A program made the translations under genes and the position numbers. A stretch of DNA of 64,000 bases from contig NZ_CP097118.1 in assembly GCF_024029435.1 (NCBI RefSeq), forward strand, positions 1 through 64,000, given 5' to 3'. The notes under the pieces are model-generated. The model was not told the DNA's origin. It did not search any database and worked only from the letters and a program-made list of their open reading frames with translations. Of this stretch, positions 18,926-28,209 are shown one piece after another; the stretch's first letter is position 1; every line of letters starts with the position of its first letter. Origin of the DNA: Fructilactobacillus hinvesii (lineage in GTDB: Bacteria > Bacillota > Bacilli > Lactobacillales > Lactobacillaceae).

Positions 18926-19837
18926 TTACATTCGTTCCACTTGAGCGATGAACCACCGGTTAAAGGCCGCTGCATCAATATCAGTGCCTACCAGGGCATT
19001 CGTCTGCCCAGCGTGATAAGCACCCCGGATGTCAGCCACCGTTTCTCCAATCGCCGGACCGGTCGTTTGAATGTCCACCCAGTACGGTGTGGTCGTAACG
19101 GCCTCTGGATGCCGCAGGTAAAAAATGGTATTCACGTCATGCATGGCCACCCCAGCGTCGTTACGATCACCATCACTAATAATAATGTCGTGTAACATTT
19201 GGCCAGAGCGATTGAGATTAGCAATCGTTGTGAGGGTCTCTGGAGTTAACAACGCCTTCATGGTCACATCCAGCCCAATCATCACGATTGGGATCCCGGC
19301 TTGGTACATAATTTGAGCCGCATCTGGATCCGTAAAAACGTTAAATTCGGCGGCACTGGTCATGTTGCCCATTCCCAGGGAGCCTCCCATGGTCACAATC
19401 CGGTTGATTTTCGCTTTAACATCGGGATACTGAGCTAACAGCAACCCGATGTTAGTATAAGAGCCGGTGGGTACCAAAGTGATTGGTTCCAGACTCTGCA
19501 TGATGGCCGTGTGTAATGCTTCCACCGCCGTCTGTTGTACCGGTTTGGTCACCGGTTGGGGGAATTCATAACCGCGCATCCCGGATTCACCGTGAATCCG
19601 AGCAGCATCCTCAAACGGTTTTACCAACGGTTGCTCCGCTCCGGCTGCTACCGGAATCTGGTCGGCCTTGTCAAAGAATTCTAGGATTTTTAAGGCATTC
19701 TGCGTTGTTTTATCAACCGTCACGTTTCCAGCCACCGTTGTAACCAACTGAACGTCTAACTCAGGGTGATTAATGGCTACTGATAACGCCGCCGCGTCAT
19801 CAATCCCAGGATCACAGTCGATGATAATCTTTTCCAT
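18926..19837 (-). CDS. Nucleoside hydrolase (inosine/uridine-preferring type)
   Basis: 303 residues. Hydrolyses the N-glycosidic bond of nucleosides to base and ribose. The N-terminus carries the Ca-binding signature IDCDPGIDDAAAL, and VPTGSYTNIGLLL and MGGSLGMGNMTSAAEFNVFTDPDAA are further family motifs. VAMHDVNTIFYL provides the late catalytic His/Asp region. The start overlaps the tautomerase stop as TAATG, so translation is coupled. Together with the CNT transporter cluster it suggests nucleoside salvage. Confidence 0.95.
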   Translation of the reverse strand: MEKIIIDCDPGIDDAAALSVAINHPELDVQLVTTVAGNVTVDKTTQNALKILEFFDKADQIPVAAGAEQPLVKPFEDAARIHGESGMRGYEFPQPVTKPVQQTAVEALHTAIMQSLEPITLVPTGSYTNIGLLLAQYPDVKAKINRIVTMGGSLGMGNMTSAAEFNVFTDPDAAQIMYQAGIPIVMIGLDVTMKALLTPETLTTIANLNRSGQMLHDIIISDGDRNDAGVAMHDVNTIFYLRHPEAVTTTPYWVDIQTTGPAIGETVADIRGAYHAGQTNALVGTDIDAAAFNRWFIAQVERM

Positions 19838-20229
19838 TACAGTTCTCCGTTTAAAAACTGTTGCTTCCCGTTTCCAAAACTAAAGTCTTCGGCGTGGTTA
19901 GTAGCAAAGACAATCATAATGTCTTCCGGCTTCATCCCCATTTGCGTATGGAAGGCTTCCGCCATATCCTGACAGTATTTTTTCTTCTGTCCCATGGTCC
20001 GGGGAGTAGATAAAATTTCAAACAGTAGGATGTCATCCGTTCGTTCGATACCTAATCCAGCATCCATTAATTTCATTTCATAGGCTTCGTGTTGCGTTAC
20101 AACTTGGAACCGATCATCTTCTGGAACCCCTAGGTCCTTACGGGTTAAATCGTATGAAAGTTGCATCACCTTTTTGATTTCGTCCGGTGTTCTCCGGCCT
20201 TTGACCATGTCAATGCGCATTAATGGCAT
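19837..20229 (-). CDS. Tautomerase family protein
   Basis: 130 residues. The start is ATG 20229 because it places Pro directly after Met (MPLMRID), the catalytic Pro-1 of this superfamily. A GTG three codons earlier is an alternative. The rest fits the two-domain tautomerase type of about 130 residues (RIDMVKGRRTPDEIKKVM; EILSTPRTMGQKKKYCQDMAEAF). The substrate is unknown. It is coupled to the nucleoside hydrolase gene and may act on a breakdown product, which is an inference from the overlap only. Confidence 0.85.
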   Translation of the reverse strand: MPLMRIDMVKGRRTPDEIKKVMQLSYDLTRKDLGVPEDDRFQVVTQHEAYEMKLMDAGLGIERTDDILLFEILSTPRTMGQKKKYCQDMAEAFHTQMGMKPEDIMIVFATNHAEDFSFGNGKQQFLNGEL

Positions 20230-20311
20230 TTCCTTCACATCCTATCTCTTTAATTTACTTCTATTTTAGCATAGCTTCACTTTAGCACCGGGTCCAAACC
20301 CTTTGTAATTA

Positions 20312-20339
20312 AAAAACGCCCCCACGTGGAGACGTTTTT
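20312..20339 (-). terminator. Terminator after the nucleoside transporter
   Basis: On the minus strand AAAAACGTCTCC pairs with GGGGGCGTTTTT (two G-U wobbles) around an ACGT loop, with a T run beyond. It separates the transporter from the tautomerase/hydrolase pair. Confidence 0.75.
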
Positions 20340-20352
20340 GCTGCGCGTTTAC

Positions 20353-21612
20353 TTACCAAACAAAGAGTCCGACAATTCCAGCGGACATTAGGGAAACCAA
20401 AATTCCAGACAGGAAGAGGTAGACAATGTTCTTAGAAACAAAGTCATTCTTGTCCCGGCTCACAATTCCTTTCAAACATCCCACGATCATTCCAACCGTA
20501 CTGAAGTTGGCAAAGGAAGTTAGAAAGACCGTTAACTGGGCTTGGTAATGCGGATTAAAGAGGTGGTGGTTGTTAATGTGTGGCGCAATCTGGCCCATCA
20601 CCACGAATTCATTCGTCACTAACTTGGTTCCCATAAATTGAGCAAATTGAAAGGCATGGTTTACATCTAATCCCATTAACCATGCAAATGGGAACATGAT
20701 GGTTCCAAGGATGTGTTCCAAGGATAACCATGGGTTAATTAATTCTAGTAATTTACTAATCAAAGTTGCCAAAGCCACAAAGGCAATTACGTTGGCCACA
20801 ATGATTAAGATTAACTTTCCGGCGCCTAAAATGGAGTCTCCCAAGAATGAGAAGAACGGTTCTTTGTGAGGCTTTTCGGGATGGTCAGCCACCGTTTCTT
20901 CGGCCACTTGTTGGTCCGCAGTCGAACTTCCCCCAATTTGGTAAATCACATCTTCACTAGGAGTAACCTGGACGGGGTTCAACAGATTGGTGATAATGAT
21001 GGCATTTAAAATGTTCAACGGAATCGCCGTTAAAACGTATTGACCGGGTACCATCTGGGCATAAGCTCCTACCATAGCTGCCGTAATACAGGACATGGAC
21101 ATCATGGCAATCGTCAAGACCCGTTTAGAAGAAATGTTCTTCAGTTGTAAGCTCGAAACCGCCATGGCTTCCGTGTTCCCTAAGAACATCATTTCCACCG
21201 CGTAGAACGATTCAAACTTGGGTTGCCCCGTAACGTAGGCCATTCCCCGACCAATCCACTTAATACAAAATGGCATGATGCCAAAGTAAGTTAAAATATC
21301 AAACAACGGTACAATCATCAAAATCGGCATCAATGCCGACGTAAAGAAGTTCATCTGTTTGACGTGCACCCAGTCTGGGAAAGCAAAGGCAATCCCAGTA
21401 TAAGAAATGTTAACCAACCATTGGAAACCACCCGCAATGGCTTTAACTAGGTCCCGCCCCAGACTAAAGTTCGTCAGTAAGTAAGCAATTACTAAGTTCA
21501 ATACCAACACGATAATAATGGAACGCCAGTTGACGTGTTTGTGATCCTTGGAAAAAAGAAAGGCAATTCCCAAAAAGACTAAGACCCCAATTATATTAAT
21601 CAGTAGATACAT
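20353..21612 (-). CDS. nupC: NupC/CNT family nucleoside transporter
   Basis: 419 residues. Concentrative nucleoside transporter with the family blocks FDILTYFGIMPFCIKWIGRGMAYVTGQPKFESFYAVEMMFLGNTEA and FVVMGQIAPHINNHH plus LTSFANFSTVGMIVGCLKGI. Cation-coupled uptake of nucleosides is the known role. AAGGA lies seven bases before ATG 21612. It lies 29 bases after the degenerate phosphopentomutase gene and is probably co-transcribed with it. Confidence 0.96.
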   Translation of the reverse strand: MYLLINIIGVLVFLGIAFLFSKDHKHVNWRSIIIVLVLNLVIAYLLTNFSLGRDLVKAIAGGFQWLVNISYTGIAFAFPDWVHVKQMNFFTSALMPILMIVPLFDILTYFGIMPFCIKWIGRGMAYVTGQPKFESFYAVEMMFLGNTEAMAVSSLQLKNISSKRVLTIAMMSMSCITAAMVGAYAQMVPGQYVLTAIPLNILNAIIITNLLNPVQVTPSEDVIYQIGGSSTADQQVAEETVADHPEKPHKEPFFSFLGDSILGAGKLILIIVANVIAFVALATLISKLLELINPWLSLEHILGTIMFPFAWLMGLDVNHAFQFAQFMGTKLVTNEFVVMGQIAPHINNHHLFNPHYQAQLTVFLTSFANFSTVGMIVGCLKGIVSRDKNDFVSKNIVYLFLSGILVSLMSAGIVGLFVW

Positions 21613-21641
21613 GTTCAGATCCTTTCGTTATCCAGCAGCAA

Positions 21642-22466
21642 TTAATCGACCGTTACTTGAGTTTGGGGGAGCAAGTTATGTTTTGGAGAGGTAACTAGGT
21701 CTTGAAGACCTAAAGCAGCCAGTACCGTTCCTCCTACTTCGCACACATACGGTTTCCCTGCGATGTGGGTAGGAGTGAGGTTTTCGTTGTAAATCATCAC
21801 CGGCAAAATCTTGTAGGTGGAAAAACCGTCCTTCGAACGGTTATCACCCACCCGACTGGAGACCACCATGAGTAAGTCATCCGGGTGAAGCTGTTCCAAC
21901 ACGCCCTTTAACTGCTGGTCAACCTCGTTTAACGCATCCGTAAACCCATCGAAATCGTTGGCTTCGGTATCAGTTTGTAAACTAGGCACTTGCAGGTAAA
22001 AGAAGCCTGCCTTATTCTTATCTAATTGGTGATGCAAGACAGCAAAGGCATCCTGATCATTCCCCACCTGTAAGTGTCTGGTGTGTTCTTGGGAAAAGAG
22101 GTAACTCATAAACCGGGAAATCACAATGGAATTACTGTGTTTTCCGACCTCTTCAAACACACTAGATACGCGATAACTGAGTGAACAATCAAACATTTCC
22201 CGCAGTCCCGAACACGACTTGTTCACAATTGAGCGGGTCCGCGTCAGTCCGTAGGTTGCAATGGGCTGTAAATCCGGATCGTCGTCTCGATCAAAGTAAA
22301 TGTTAAACAATCCCAATTTGTGAAAAGTTGGCAGAGCTGATTCTGATGATTGATTTAGAACATGAGTCAACAACGTATCATTATCTGAATTATGTTGCGC
22401 AGATTCATTATCCGAACGCATTCCTAGAGCCGCTAAATCAACTAATATCACTCGTTTATAACTCAC
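21642..22466 (-). CDS. Degenerate phosphopentomutase-like protein (alkaline phosphatase superfamily)
   Basis: 274 residues, compared with about 395 for DeoB. The opening YKRVILVDLAALGM ... NDTLLTHVLN ... LPTFHKLGL follows the DeoB N-terminus. The C-terminal stretch ALNEVDQQLKGVLEQLHPDDLLMVV ... ILPVMIY follows the DeoB C-terminus. The DeoB metal-site motifs are gone: TADHGND reads SSRVGDN, DHTRE reads FSTYK, VDFDSLYGHR has no equivalent, and the GKDTxTGHWE loop is replaced by NKSCSGLREM. It is probably catalytically dead. The start is GTG 22466, eight bases after GGAGG; the upstream ATG lies inside that site. It precedes nupC. Confidence 0.7.
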   Translation of the reverse strand: MSYKRVILVDLAALGMRSDNESAQHNSDNDTLLTHVLNQSSESALPTFHKLGLFNIYFDRDDDPDLQPIATYGLTRTRSIVNKSCSGLREMFDCSLSYRVSSVFEEVGKHSNSIVISRFMSYLFSQEHTRHLQVGNDQDAFAVLHHQLDKNKAGFFYLQVPSLQTDTEANDFDGFTDALNEVDQQLKGVLEQLHPDDLLMVVSSRVGDNRSKDGFSTYKILPVMIYNENLTPTHIAGKPYVCEVGGTVLAALGLQDLVTSPKHNLLPQTQVTVD

Positions 22467-22587
22467 TTGCTCACCCTCCATGAAGTAATCATCTTATGCT
22501 TAATAATAACTTAATTTTTCTGGCCTAGCAATAAGGAAATCTTCGGATTATGTTAAGATAAAACTAGGCATCAAGGAGGTAATGATC

Positions 22588-23205
22588 ATGACAAAAAAAC
22601 ACTTAATCATGCTAGGTGACTCAATTACCAATGGGTTTGACGGGGCTCGTAATCTCACCCATAACATTTCCTACTACTTACAAAAATTCCTTCCAGATTG
22701 GAAAATCACTAACGTTGGGGTTAACGCCGGGGCCATCATCGGCAATACCGAACGCGATCTCGATTTTCAAGTAGCTAGTCACGATTTTTGCGACTACCAA
22801 ATTGCTACGTTATTCTTTGGAACCAATGACTTTGCGCATTCTGATGCCACTCTAGATACTGTGGCTGCTGGCCTAAATCAAAACCTCACCCGAATAAAGC
22901 AGCAAAATCCGGCCATTCAACTGATTGGCATCTTACCCCTTCCTCGGTTTGACGGTGGGGTTGATAATCAACAAATCACCGGCATGGGGCAGTACACTCT
23001 GAATGAATTAGACGAGCAGCTCCAAGCGGTTTATGCTCACCACCAAATTCCCGTGTTAGATTGGCGGAGCGTGGCTCCCAATCTGGTTACCAGTGATAAC
23101 TACCGGACCACGTTAGGTGATCAACGCCTCCATCCTAACGCAGCAACTTACCAGCGAATGGCAACAATTCTCTATTCCTTTTTACAACAACATCATTTCT
23201 TATAA
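22588..23205 (+). CDS. SGNH/GDSL-type esterase
   Basis: 205 residues. Block I GDSITNG (Ser near residue 12), block III GTNDF, and block V-like LHPNAATY supply Ser, Asn and His of the SGNH fold. There is no signal peptide, so a cytoplasmic esterase or lipase-like hydrolase is likely. ATG 22588 has AAGGAGG eight bases upstream; the ATG two codons earlier is too close. It is a single-gene unit divergent from the nucleoside operon. Confidence 0.92.
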   Translation: MTKKHLIMLGDSITNGFDGARNLTHNISYYLQKFLPDWKITNVGVNAGAIIGNTERDLDFQVASHDFCDYQIATLFFGTNDFAHSDATLDTVAAGLNQNLTRIKQQNPAIQLIGILPLPRFDGGVDNQQITGMGQYTLNELDEQLQAVYAHHQIPVLDWRSVAPNLVTSDNYRTTLGDQRLHPNAATYQRMATILYSFLQQHHFL

Positions 23206-23212
23206 GCCAACC

Positions 23213-23244
23213 AAAAAAGCATTCGCGTTTGCGAATGCTTTTTC
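23213..23244. terminator. Bidirectional terminator
   Basis: Perfect inverted repeat AAAAAGCATTCGC / GCGAATGCTTTTT with a four-base loop, between the convergent SGNH hydrolase and TcaA-like genes. Confidence 0.9.
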
Positions 23245-24468
23245 TTATTGCACAAGTTGATTAGTTTGAATTTGCAGTTGTCGATTATCACCAGTTCCTA
23301 CCTGAGCTTGGTACCGATTATCAAAGGTTCCAATTTGATTATTAATCTTTACGTCACTTTGCACCCGATACGTTACCATGCTACCGTCGTCACCAAGAGG
23401 CTGCACTTTTTCGATTTGTAAATGTAGCGTTCCAAATTGCATATGGCTTTGGTGGGTCTGGTTTACAAAGGCCTTCAAAGTTTGATAATCAGGATTGTTG
23501 GTTCCATCCTTAAAGTTTCCAGCTACGTTTTGCTGGTCTAACCCTTGATTTAAGTTTGCTGCATTTCCAATTCCTGACCATAGATTACTAAAAAGTTGAA
23601 AGCCATCGTCTTTGCTAATCGCACTAGGAAAGTTATAACTAATTAATTTTCCATTGTCTTTTTTGGTAATCGTTTTCTTTTCACTTACAATCTGATGACC
23701 ATCCACGTCCATTTCAAGCCAGGTTGTAGTCTGCTGGTCAAGCGGGACGTCTGTAACTGCTCCCGTTCCGTCATCGGCAATTGTGCCGACCTTTTGATTG
23801 TTAACAATGATTTGGGCTCCTGCTGGTCCTTTCACTCGGAAGGAAAGCATAGCAAGCGGAACCGTAATTTTTTGGTGTTCATTCGCAAAAAAGCTGATTT
23901 GCTTGAAGGTTGAGATTTTTTCCCCATTCACTGTGGCTTGGACCTTAATACTGTGAAAGCCAGGCACCATGAGGGGCAGCTGAATTTGATCACCAGATCC
24001 TGTTTGGCCTATGTCATGCCCATCTAACTGAACGTTTGCATTGGGGGAATTGGTTTGGACTACCGGGCGAATTTGATCAATGGCTAACCGGTAGTGAGGA
24101 AAAATTCCAAAGTAATTTCCCTTCTTCACCAGTCGAAATCCATTGGGAGCCTCATCATTTTGCTCTAACTGATCCTTTAAAATTGCCAATTCATGGGGAT
24201 GTTGTTGGTAATAATCAACGACCGGTTGCATGGTGGCTGCCGTAACCGCACCATTTTGTCCCGTAATCAACACATTGTTCGTAAACGTTTGTTCCTGTTC
24301 GTTTAAAATTCCGCTTGTAATCCGGGCGACCTGCTGATCCTTGGCATAATACCGGTAGCCGGTAAAGCCCAATCCGGCGACAACGGCCACTACTACTAAG
24401 AAAAAGAGGTTGCGCTTCCAATGCGAGCGTTGGGGTTGCGCAGATGATTCGTTAGCGTTCTTTGTCAT
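23245..24468 (-). CDS. TcaA-like membrane protein without zinc ribbon
   Basis: 407 residues. A short cytoplasmic N-terminus rich in Asn, Ser and Gln, one membrane helix (about 20-40), then a large extracellular part. The extracellular part has the TcaA-like second domain, PEGA/Ig-like segments (NVQLDGHDIGQTGSGDQIQLPLMVPGFHSIKV, AQIIVNNQKVGTI) and a C-terminal NTF2-like region. In staphylococci TcaA affects glycopeptide susceptibility and normally starts with a zinc-ribbon, absent here. GGGAG lies seven bases before ATG 24468. Confidence 0.75.
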   Translation of the reverse strand: MTKNANESSAQPQRSHWKRNLFFLVVVAVVAGLGFTGYRYYAKDQQVARITSGILNEQEQTFTNNVLITGQNGAVTAATMQPVVDYYQQHPHELAILKDQLEQNDEAPNGFRLVKKGNYFGIFPHYRLAIDQIRPVVQTNSPNANVQLDGHDIGQTGSGDQIQLPLMVPGFHSIKVQATVNGEKISTFKQISFFANEHQKITVPLAMLSFRVKGPAGAQIIVNNQKVGTIADDGTGAVTDVPLDQQTTTWLEMDVDGHQIVSEKKTITKKDNGKLISYNFPSAISKDDGFQLFSNLWSGIGNAANLNQGLDQQNVAGNFKDGTNNPDYQTLKAFVNQTHQSHMQFGTLHLQIEKVQPLGDDGSMVTYRVQSDVKINNQIGTFDNRYQAQVGTGDNRQLQIQTNQLVQ

Positions 24469-24574
24469 GAATTTACTCCCATACTTGTTTCCTTTGTTTT
24501 GCTACTTATTTCATTGTTCCTATCCTATCATATTAATGGAAAGCATCGGAACCTAACTCCCAGTGGTCGTTAAC

Positions 24575-24605
24575 AAAAAAACGTCTGAATGATCCAGACG
24601 TTTTT
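24575..24605 (-). terminator. Terminator of the GH73 gene
   Basis: Inverted repeat AAAACGTCTG / CAGACGTTTT with A/T flanks, 24 bases after the stop of the secreted glucosaminidase. Confidence 0.85.
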
Positions 24606-24628
24606 ACACCCTATAAATGACTTTTTAC

Positions 24629-25717
24629 CTACTTATCGCTAGCAGTTGTTGGGTTGGCGTTCGGTGAACTAGCTGCATTAGGAGACGTCGGCTTGTTCAC
24701 AAGAGCCGTTGAATTTGCCCGTTTCATACCATTAGCTGACTGATTCAAGGTTGCCCCCTGTGGTAAATCTGTTTGAACCTGTGGGACTGGCTTTAAATCA
24801 ACCTTTTGCGTTTGTGGTTGGTATGGATCACCCGTCACAGTAACCGGACTCCCTAACGTAGCGTCGTTTGGATCTGCCTTTTCGGTCGGAACATTGGAAG
24901 CTCCGTGCGGATCAAAGGCCACCACTTGTGGATTTCGATCCTTGTCATCTCCAGTGTATGGAGCCACCGCGTCACTATTATCGACATTTGGCGTTGGCGT
25001 ATATTCAGAAGGAGCTCCCTGTGTATACGGATCATTGGCTAAAGCTGCTCCAGAAGTACCACTTGGAGCGGTATTCGTGCTGGCCCCTGATCCAACCGGA
25101 CCCTTGTAATCATCCGGAGCATTAAAGGCTTCTTGGTCAATCCGATCAAGATGATTCCGTTGAATACAACTAATGATGGTTTGCGCGTAGTCCGGAGCTG
25201 TGGCGTAACCGTCTTCGTGCAACGCATTAGCAACCGAAACGTAGTCTCTGACTCCAATTAAATTGGCGTAACGGTTGTTACTATGCAGAAAATTCCCATA
25301 GTCTTGAATACTAGTTGACCAGTCTGGATACGAACGAAAGGCATCCGTAATGGTGACGTAACCACCCCCACTAAATTCTTGTGTGGGCAAAAAGACTGCC
25401 TGACCGTTCCAAGCCCCTTTGATCCCAAAGAGGTTATGATTTTGTGCGGCAAGAGAAGACGAGCCCCAACCACTTTCAATGATTGCTTGGGCAATTGCAA
25501 CGGACGGAAGAACCCCATATTGCTTCCAAGCCATGATGGCCCCCGGCTTCACTTGGTTAATAAAGTCTCGTTGATTTGGTGCTAAATCAGCGAAGTCATC
25601 GGCTGGGGCTTGGGGAGCCGATGGTTGCGGATCAGCATGAACCGTAGGATGGTTCAAGACACTCCCAGCCAACAGTAACGATGAAAATAGAATCATGTGT
25701 AGTTTTAAAAATTTCAT
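24629..25717 (-). CDS. Secreted GH73 N-acetylglucosaminidase (peptidoglycan hydrolase)
   Basis: 362 residues. A signal peptide (residues 1-29, ending near VHADP) is followed by a GH73 catalytic domain at about 45-200. The catalytic Glu is in AIAQAIIESGWGSSSLA, and NLFGIKGAWNG and GGYVTITDAFRSYPDW are family motifs. Such enzymes cleave cell-wall glycan during separation or turnover. The C-terminal 160 residues are Pro/Asn/Thr/Ser-rich, low in complexity, with no LysM or SH3 repeats seen. GGAG precedes ATG 25717. Confidence 0.92.
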   Translation of the reverse strand: MKFLKLHMILFSSLLLAGSVLNHPTVHADPQPSAPQAPADDFADLAPNQRDFINQVKPGAIMAWKQYGVLPSVAIAQAIIESGWGSSSLAAQNHNLFGIKGAWNGQAVFLPTQEFSGGGYVTITDAFRSYPDWSTSIQDYGNFLHSNNRYANLIGVRDYVSVANALHEDGYATAPDYAQTIISCIQRNHLDRIDQEAFNAPDDYKGPVGSGASTNTAPSGTSGAALANDPYTQGAPSEYTPTPNVDNSDAVAPYTGDDKDRNPQVVAFDPHGASNVPTEKADPNDATLGSPVTVTGDPYQPQTQKVDLKPVPQVQTDLPQGATLNQSANGMKRANSTALVNKPTSPNAASSPNANPTTASDK

Positions 25718-25842
25718 TGAAATGATCTCCTCTATCCAAAGTTATGGACAGCGCCCGGTATTGTTTCCAGACACAATTAAATACGGCAAAACCCCAGATT
25801 TCGTCGTAACCGTATAAAGTCTTTTTTAATTATAGCACAATC
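25718..25842 (-). promoter_or_regulatory. Long 5' leader and extended -10 promoter of the GH73 gene
   Basis: On the minus strand an extended -10 TGCTATAAT lies near 25835-25843 with no good -35. About 110 bases separate it from the start codon. The leader holds an inverted repeat ATACGG/CCGTAT (25781-25786 and 25810-25815) and a second short hairpin TCCA/TGGA just before the ribosome binding site. Post-transcriptional control is possible; no known riboswitch class was recognised. Confidence 0.45.
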
Positions 25843-25891
25843 AAGCCGTTTACATTTTAAATTGCACATAAATTATTTAGCAAATCGCATA

Positions 25892-25918
25892 AAAAAACGA
25901 CTCATATTGAGCCGTTTT
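25892..25918 (-). terminator. Terminator of the pst-phoU operon
   Basis: Inverted repeat AAAACGACTC / GAGCCGTTTT with one wobble and a five-base loop; T run on the minus strand. It ends seven bases before the phoU stop. Confidence 0.85.
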
Positions 25919-25925
25919 CTATAAA

Positions 25926-26603
25926 TTACTTGAGATTAGCTTCACTAGCTTCTCCTAGTTCCACAATTTTGCCAGTATCACTGTAAATTAGATACTCCGC
26001 TAGGTTCACAATGTGATCTCCAATCCGTTCCAGCAACCGGATCACCATCAAGTAACTAGAAGCAGCGACAGCCGTTTCCGGATTCTCCAAGATTCCTTCC
26101 GTAATCGCCGTCCGTGTATTGAGATAGTATTCGTCAATTTTGCGATCCTCTTGCACAATCACCGGCGCAATCTCTGCGTCAAAGGTGGTGTAGGCATCCA
26201 GAATCTCTTCTAGCATCTTGCGGATGTGCTTCGTAATCTTCGCAATCACCACTTCTACATCCTGAATCCGTGGATTTCCCTTGGCTTGGATGGTTTCTCT
26301 GGCAATGTTCACCGCGTTATCCCCGATTCGTTCTAAATCGGTACTAGCCTTCAAATAACTAATGATAATCCGAAAGTCCCGCGCCACTGGTTGTTGCAAT
26401 GCAATCAGATTCATCGCGTCTTTTTCCAACTTTGTTTCGTTACCATTGACTTCATTGTCCCCGTCGATAACCTGATGAGCTAGGTCAACGTCGTGATCAA
26501 TGTAGGATTTGGTTGATTGATAAATCTGTTCACTAACGTCCACTCCCATATCCGTGAAGCCTTTTCGTAACTTTGCGAGTCGATCGTCAAACGTACTTGC
26601 CAT
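25926..26603 (-). CDS. phoU: Phosphate transport system regulator PhoU
   Basis: 225 residues. Two PhoU repeats of three-helix bundles with the metal-binding motifs ERIGDNAVNIAR and ERIGDHIVNLAEYL. PhoU represses Pho signalling and modulates Pst uptake. An AGGAGG-like site precedes ATG 26603. It is the last gene of pstS-pstC-pstA-pstB-pstB-phoU. Confidence 0.97.
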   Translation of the reverse strand: MASTFDDRLAKLRKGFTDMGVDVSEQIYQSTKSYIDHDVDLAHQVIDGDNEVNGNETKLEKDAMNLIALQQPVARDFRIIISYLKASTDLERIGDNAVNIARETIQAKGNPRIQDVEVVIAKITKHIRKMLEEILDAYTTFDAEIAPVIVQEDRKIDEYYLNTRTAITEGILENPETAVAASSYLMVIRLLERIGDHIVNLAEYLIYSDTGKIVELGEASEANLK

Positions 26604-26624
26604 TGTTAGTTCCTCCTCTGTTGC

Positions 26625-27392
26625 TTAACCAAATTTTCCGTTGAGATAGTCACTGGTTTCCTGCTTTTTCGGGTTTAAGAAAATGTGTTTAGTCTTGCCC
26701 GTTTCCACCAGCTTCCCGTTTAACATGAACGCCGTCCGATCCGAAATCCTGGAAGCTTGTTGCATACTGTGGGTCACGATGATAATCGTGTATTGATCCT
26801 TAATCTGTAACAACGTGTCTTCAATCGAAGCGCTGGAAATTGGATCCAGCGCACTAGTCGGTTCGTCTAACAAAATCACTTCGGGACGTACTGCTAACAA
26901 GCGGGCGATACAGATCCGTTGCTGCTGCCCTCCGGAAAATGAAACAGCGTTTTTCTGTAGGTCATCCTTAACTTCATCCCAGACCGCCGCCTGCTTTAAA
27001 CTCGATTCCACCCGTTCGTCTAACGTCTTTTTATCCTTGATTCCCTGCACCCGGAGGCCATAGGCGACGTTGTCATAGACGGAAAACGGAAACGGATTCG
27101 GTTGTTGAAACACCATGCCGACCTTTTTACGCAGCGCCACCACGTCCTGTTTCGGGCTGTAAATGTCATGGCCATCCAGCCGAAAGCTACCGGTGATCGA
27201 AACGCCATCCACCAGATCATTCATTCGATTTAAACACCGCAGGTAAGTAGATTTTCCACAGCCGGATGGTCCAATCAGCGCCGTAATTTCGTTTTGATTA
27301 AAGTTCAAGTTAATCCCGTGTAACGCTTCGTGTTCTCCGTAGTAAAGCCGGACGTCACTGGTCGTTAACAGGGGGGTTTGATTCGTTGTCAT
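26625..27392 (-). CDS. pstB: Phosphate ABC transporter ATP-binding protein PstB (second copy)
   Basis: 255 residues. Walker [20 protein letters not shown], the Q loop [14 protein letters not shown], signature [17 protein letters not shown], Walker [14 protein letters not shown] and the H loop [17 protein letters not shown] is characteristic of PstB. It energises the PstCA channel. It is 21 bases upstream of phoU and follows a paralogous pstB. Confidence 0.97.
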   Translation of the reverse strand: MTTNQTPLLTTSDVRLYYGEHEALHGINLNFNQNEITALIGPSGCGKSTYLRCLNRMNDLVDGVSITGSFRLDGHDIYSPKQDVVALRKKVGMVFQQPNPFPFSVYDNVAYGLRVQGIKDKKTLDERVESSLKQAAVWDEVKDDLQKNAVSFSGGQQQRICIARLLAVRPEVILLDEPTSALDPISSASIEDTLLQIKDQYTIIIVTHSMQQASRISDRTAFMLNGKLVETGKTKHIFLNPKKQETSDYLNGKFG

Positions 27393-27402
27393 GCGCTCCT
27401 CC

Positions 27403-28194
27403 TTAACCGAAGTGTCCCGAGATGTAGTCTTCCGTTGCTTTCATCTGGGGATTCGTAAACAATTCTGCGGTCTGGTTAAACTCAATCACGTGCCCCATGT
27501 GAAAGAAAGCCGTAAAATCACTGGAACGCGCCGCTTGCTGCATGTTATGAGTCACAATGATAATCGTGTAGTGTTTTTTTAACTCCTGCATGGTCGTTTC
27601 AATTTTACGACTAGAAATCGGGTCCAGGGCACTGGTGGGCTCATCCATCAATAAGATGTCAGGCCGAACGGCAATCGCCCGGGCAATGCAGAGCCGCTGT
27701 TGCTGTCCTCCGGATAACGACAACGCACTGTAGGTCAGTTTGTCCTTAACTTCATCCCACAGAGCTGCACCCCGCAGGCTTTGTTCCACTTGTTCGTCGA
27801 TATTTTCTGTCATGCCGTTTTCTCGCAGCGCAAAGGCAATGTTTTCGTAAATGGACTTTGCAAACGGATTCGGGTGTTGAAACACCATCCCAATGTTCTT
27901 ACGGACTTCGTACACGTTGATATGAGTTTGGTTAATATCTAGTCCTTGATATTCAATCGCGCCCTTTACGGTAGCCACGTTGTCATTTAACCGGTTCAAG
28001 CTCCGTAAAAAGGTTGATTTCCCGGATCCTGATGCTCCAATCAATGCGGTAATCTTATTTTTAGGAAAGCGGAGGTTGGCATTAAAGGTTGCCTGCTTGC
28101 TACCATAAAAAACATCCAGATTCCGGGTTTCTAGAGCAATTGGGCCGTCAACGTGCGTTAAATAATGTTGGTTTAAATCATAAGTTGTTGCCAC
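27403..28194 (-). CDS. pstB: Phosphate ABC transporter ATP-binding protein PstB (first copy)
   Basis: 263 residues. Walker [34 protein letters not shown], signature [17 protein letters not shown] and Walker [14 protein letters not shown]. It starts at GTG 28194 behind AAAGGAG. Two pstB genes in tandem are common in Lactobacillales; this one has a longer N-terminal extension (about 30 residues) than its neighbour. Confidence 0.97.
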   Translation of the reverse strand: MATTYDLNQHYLTHVDGPIALETRNLDVFYGSKQATFNANLRFPKNKITALIGASGSGKSTFLRSLNRLNDNVATVKGAIEYQGLDINQTHINVYEVRKNIGMVFQHPNPFAKSIYENIAFALRENGMTENIDEQVEQSLRGAALWDEVKDKLTYSALSLSGGQQQRLCIARAIAVRPDILLMDEPTSALDPISSRKIETTMQELKKHYTIIIVTHNMQQAARSSDFTAFFHMGHVIEFNQTAELFTNPQMKATEDYISGHFG

Positions 28195-28209
28195 GAGAAC
28201 TCCTTTCTC

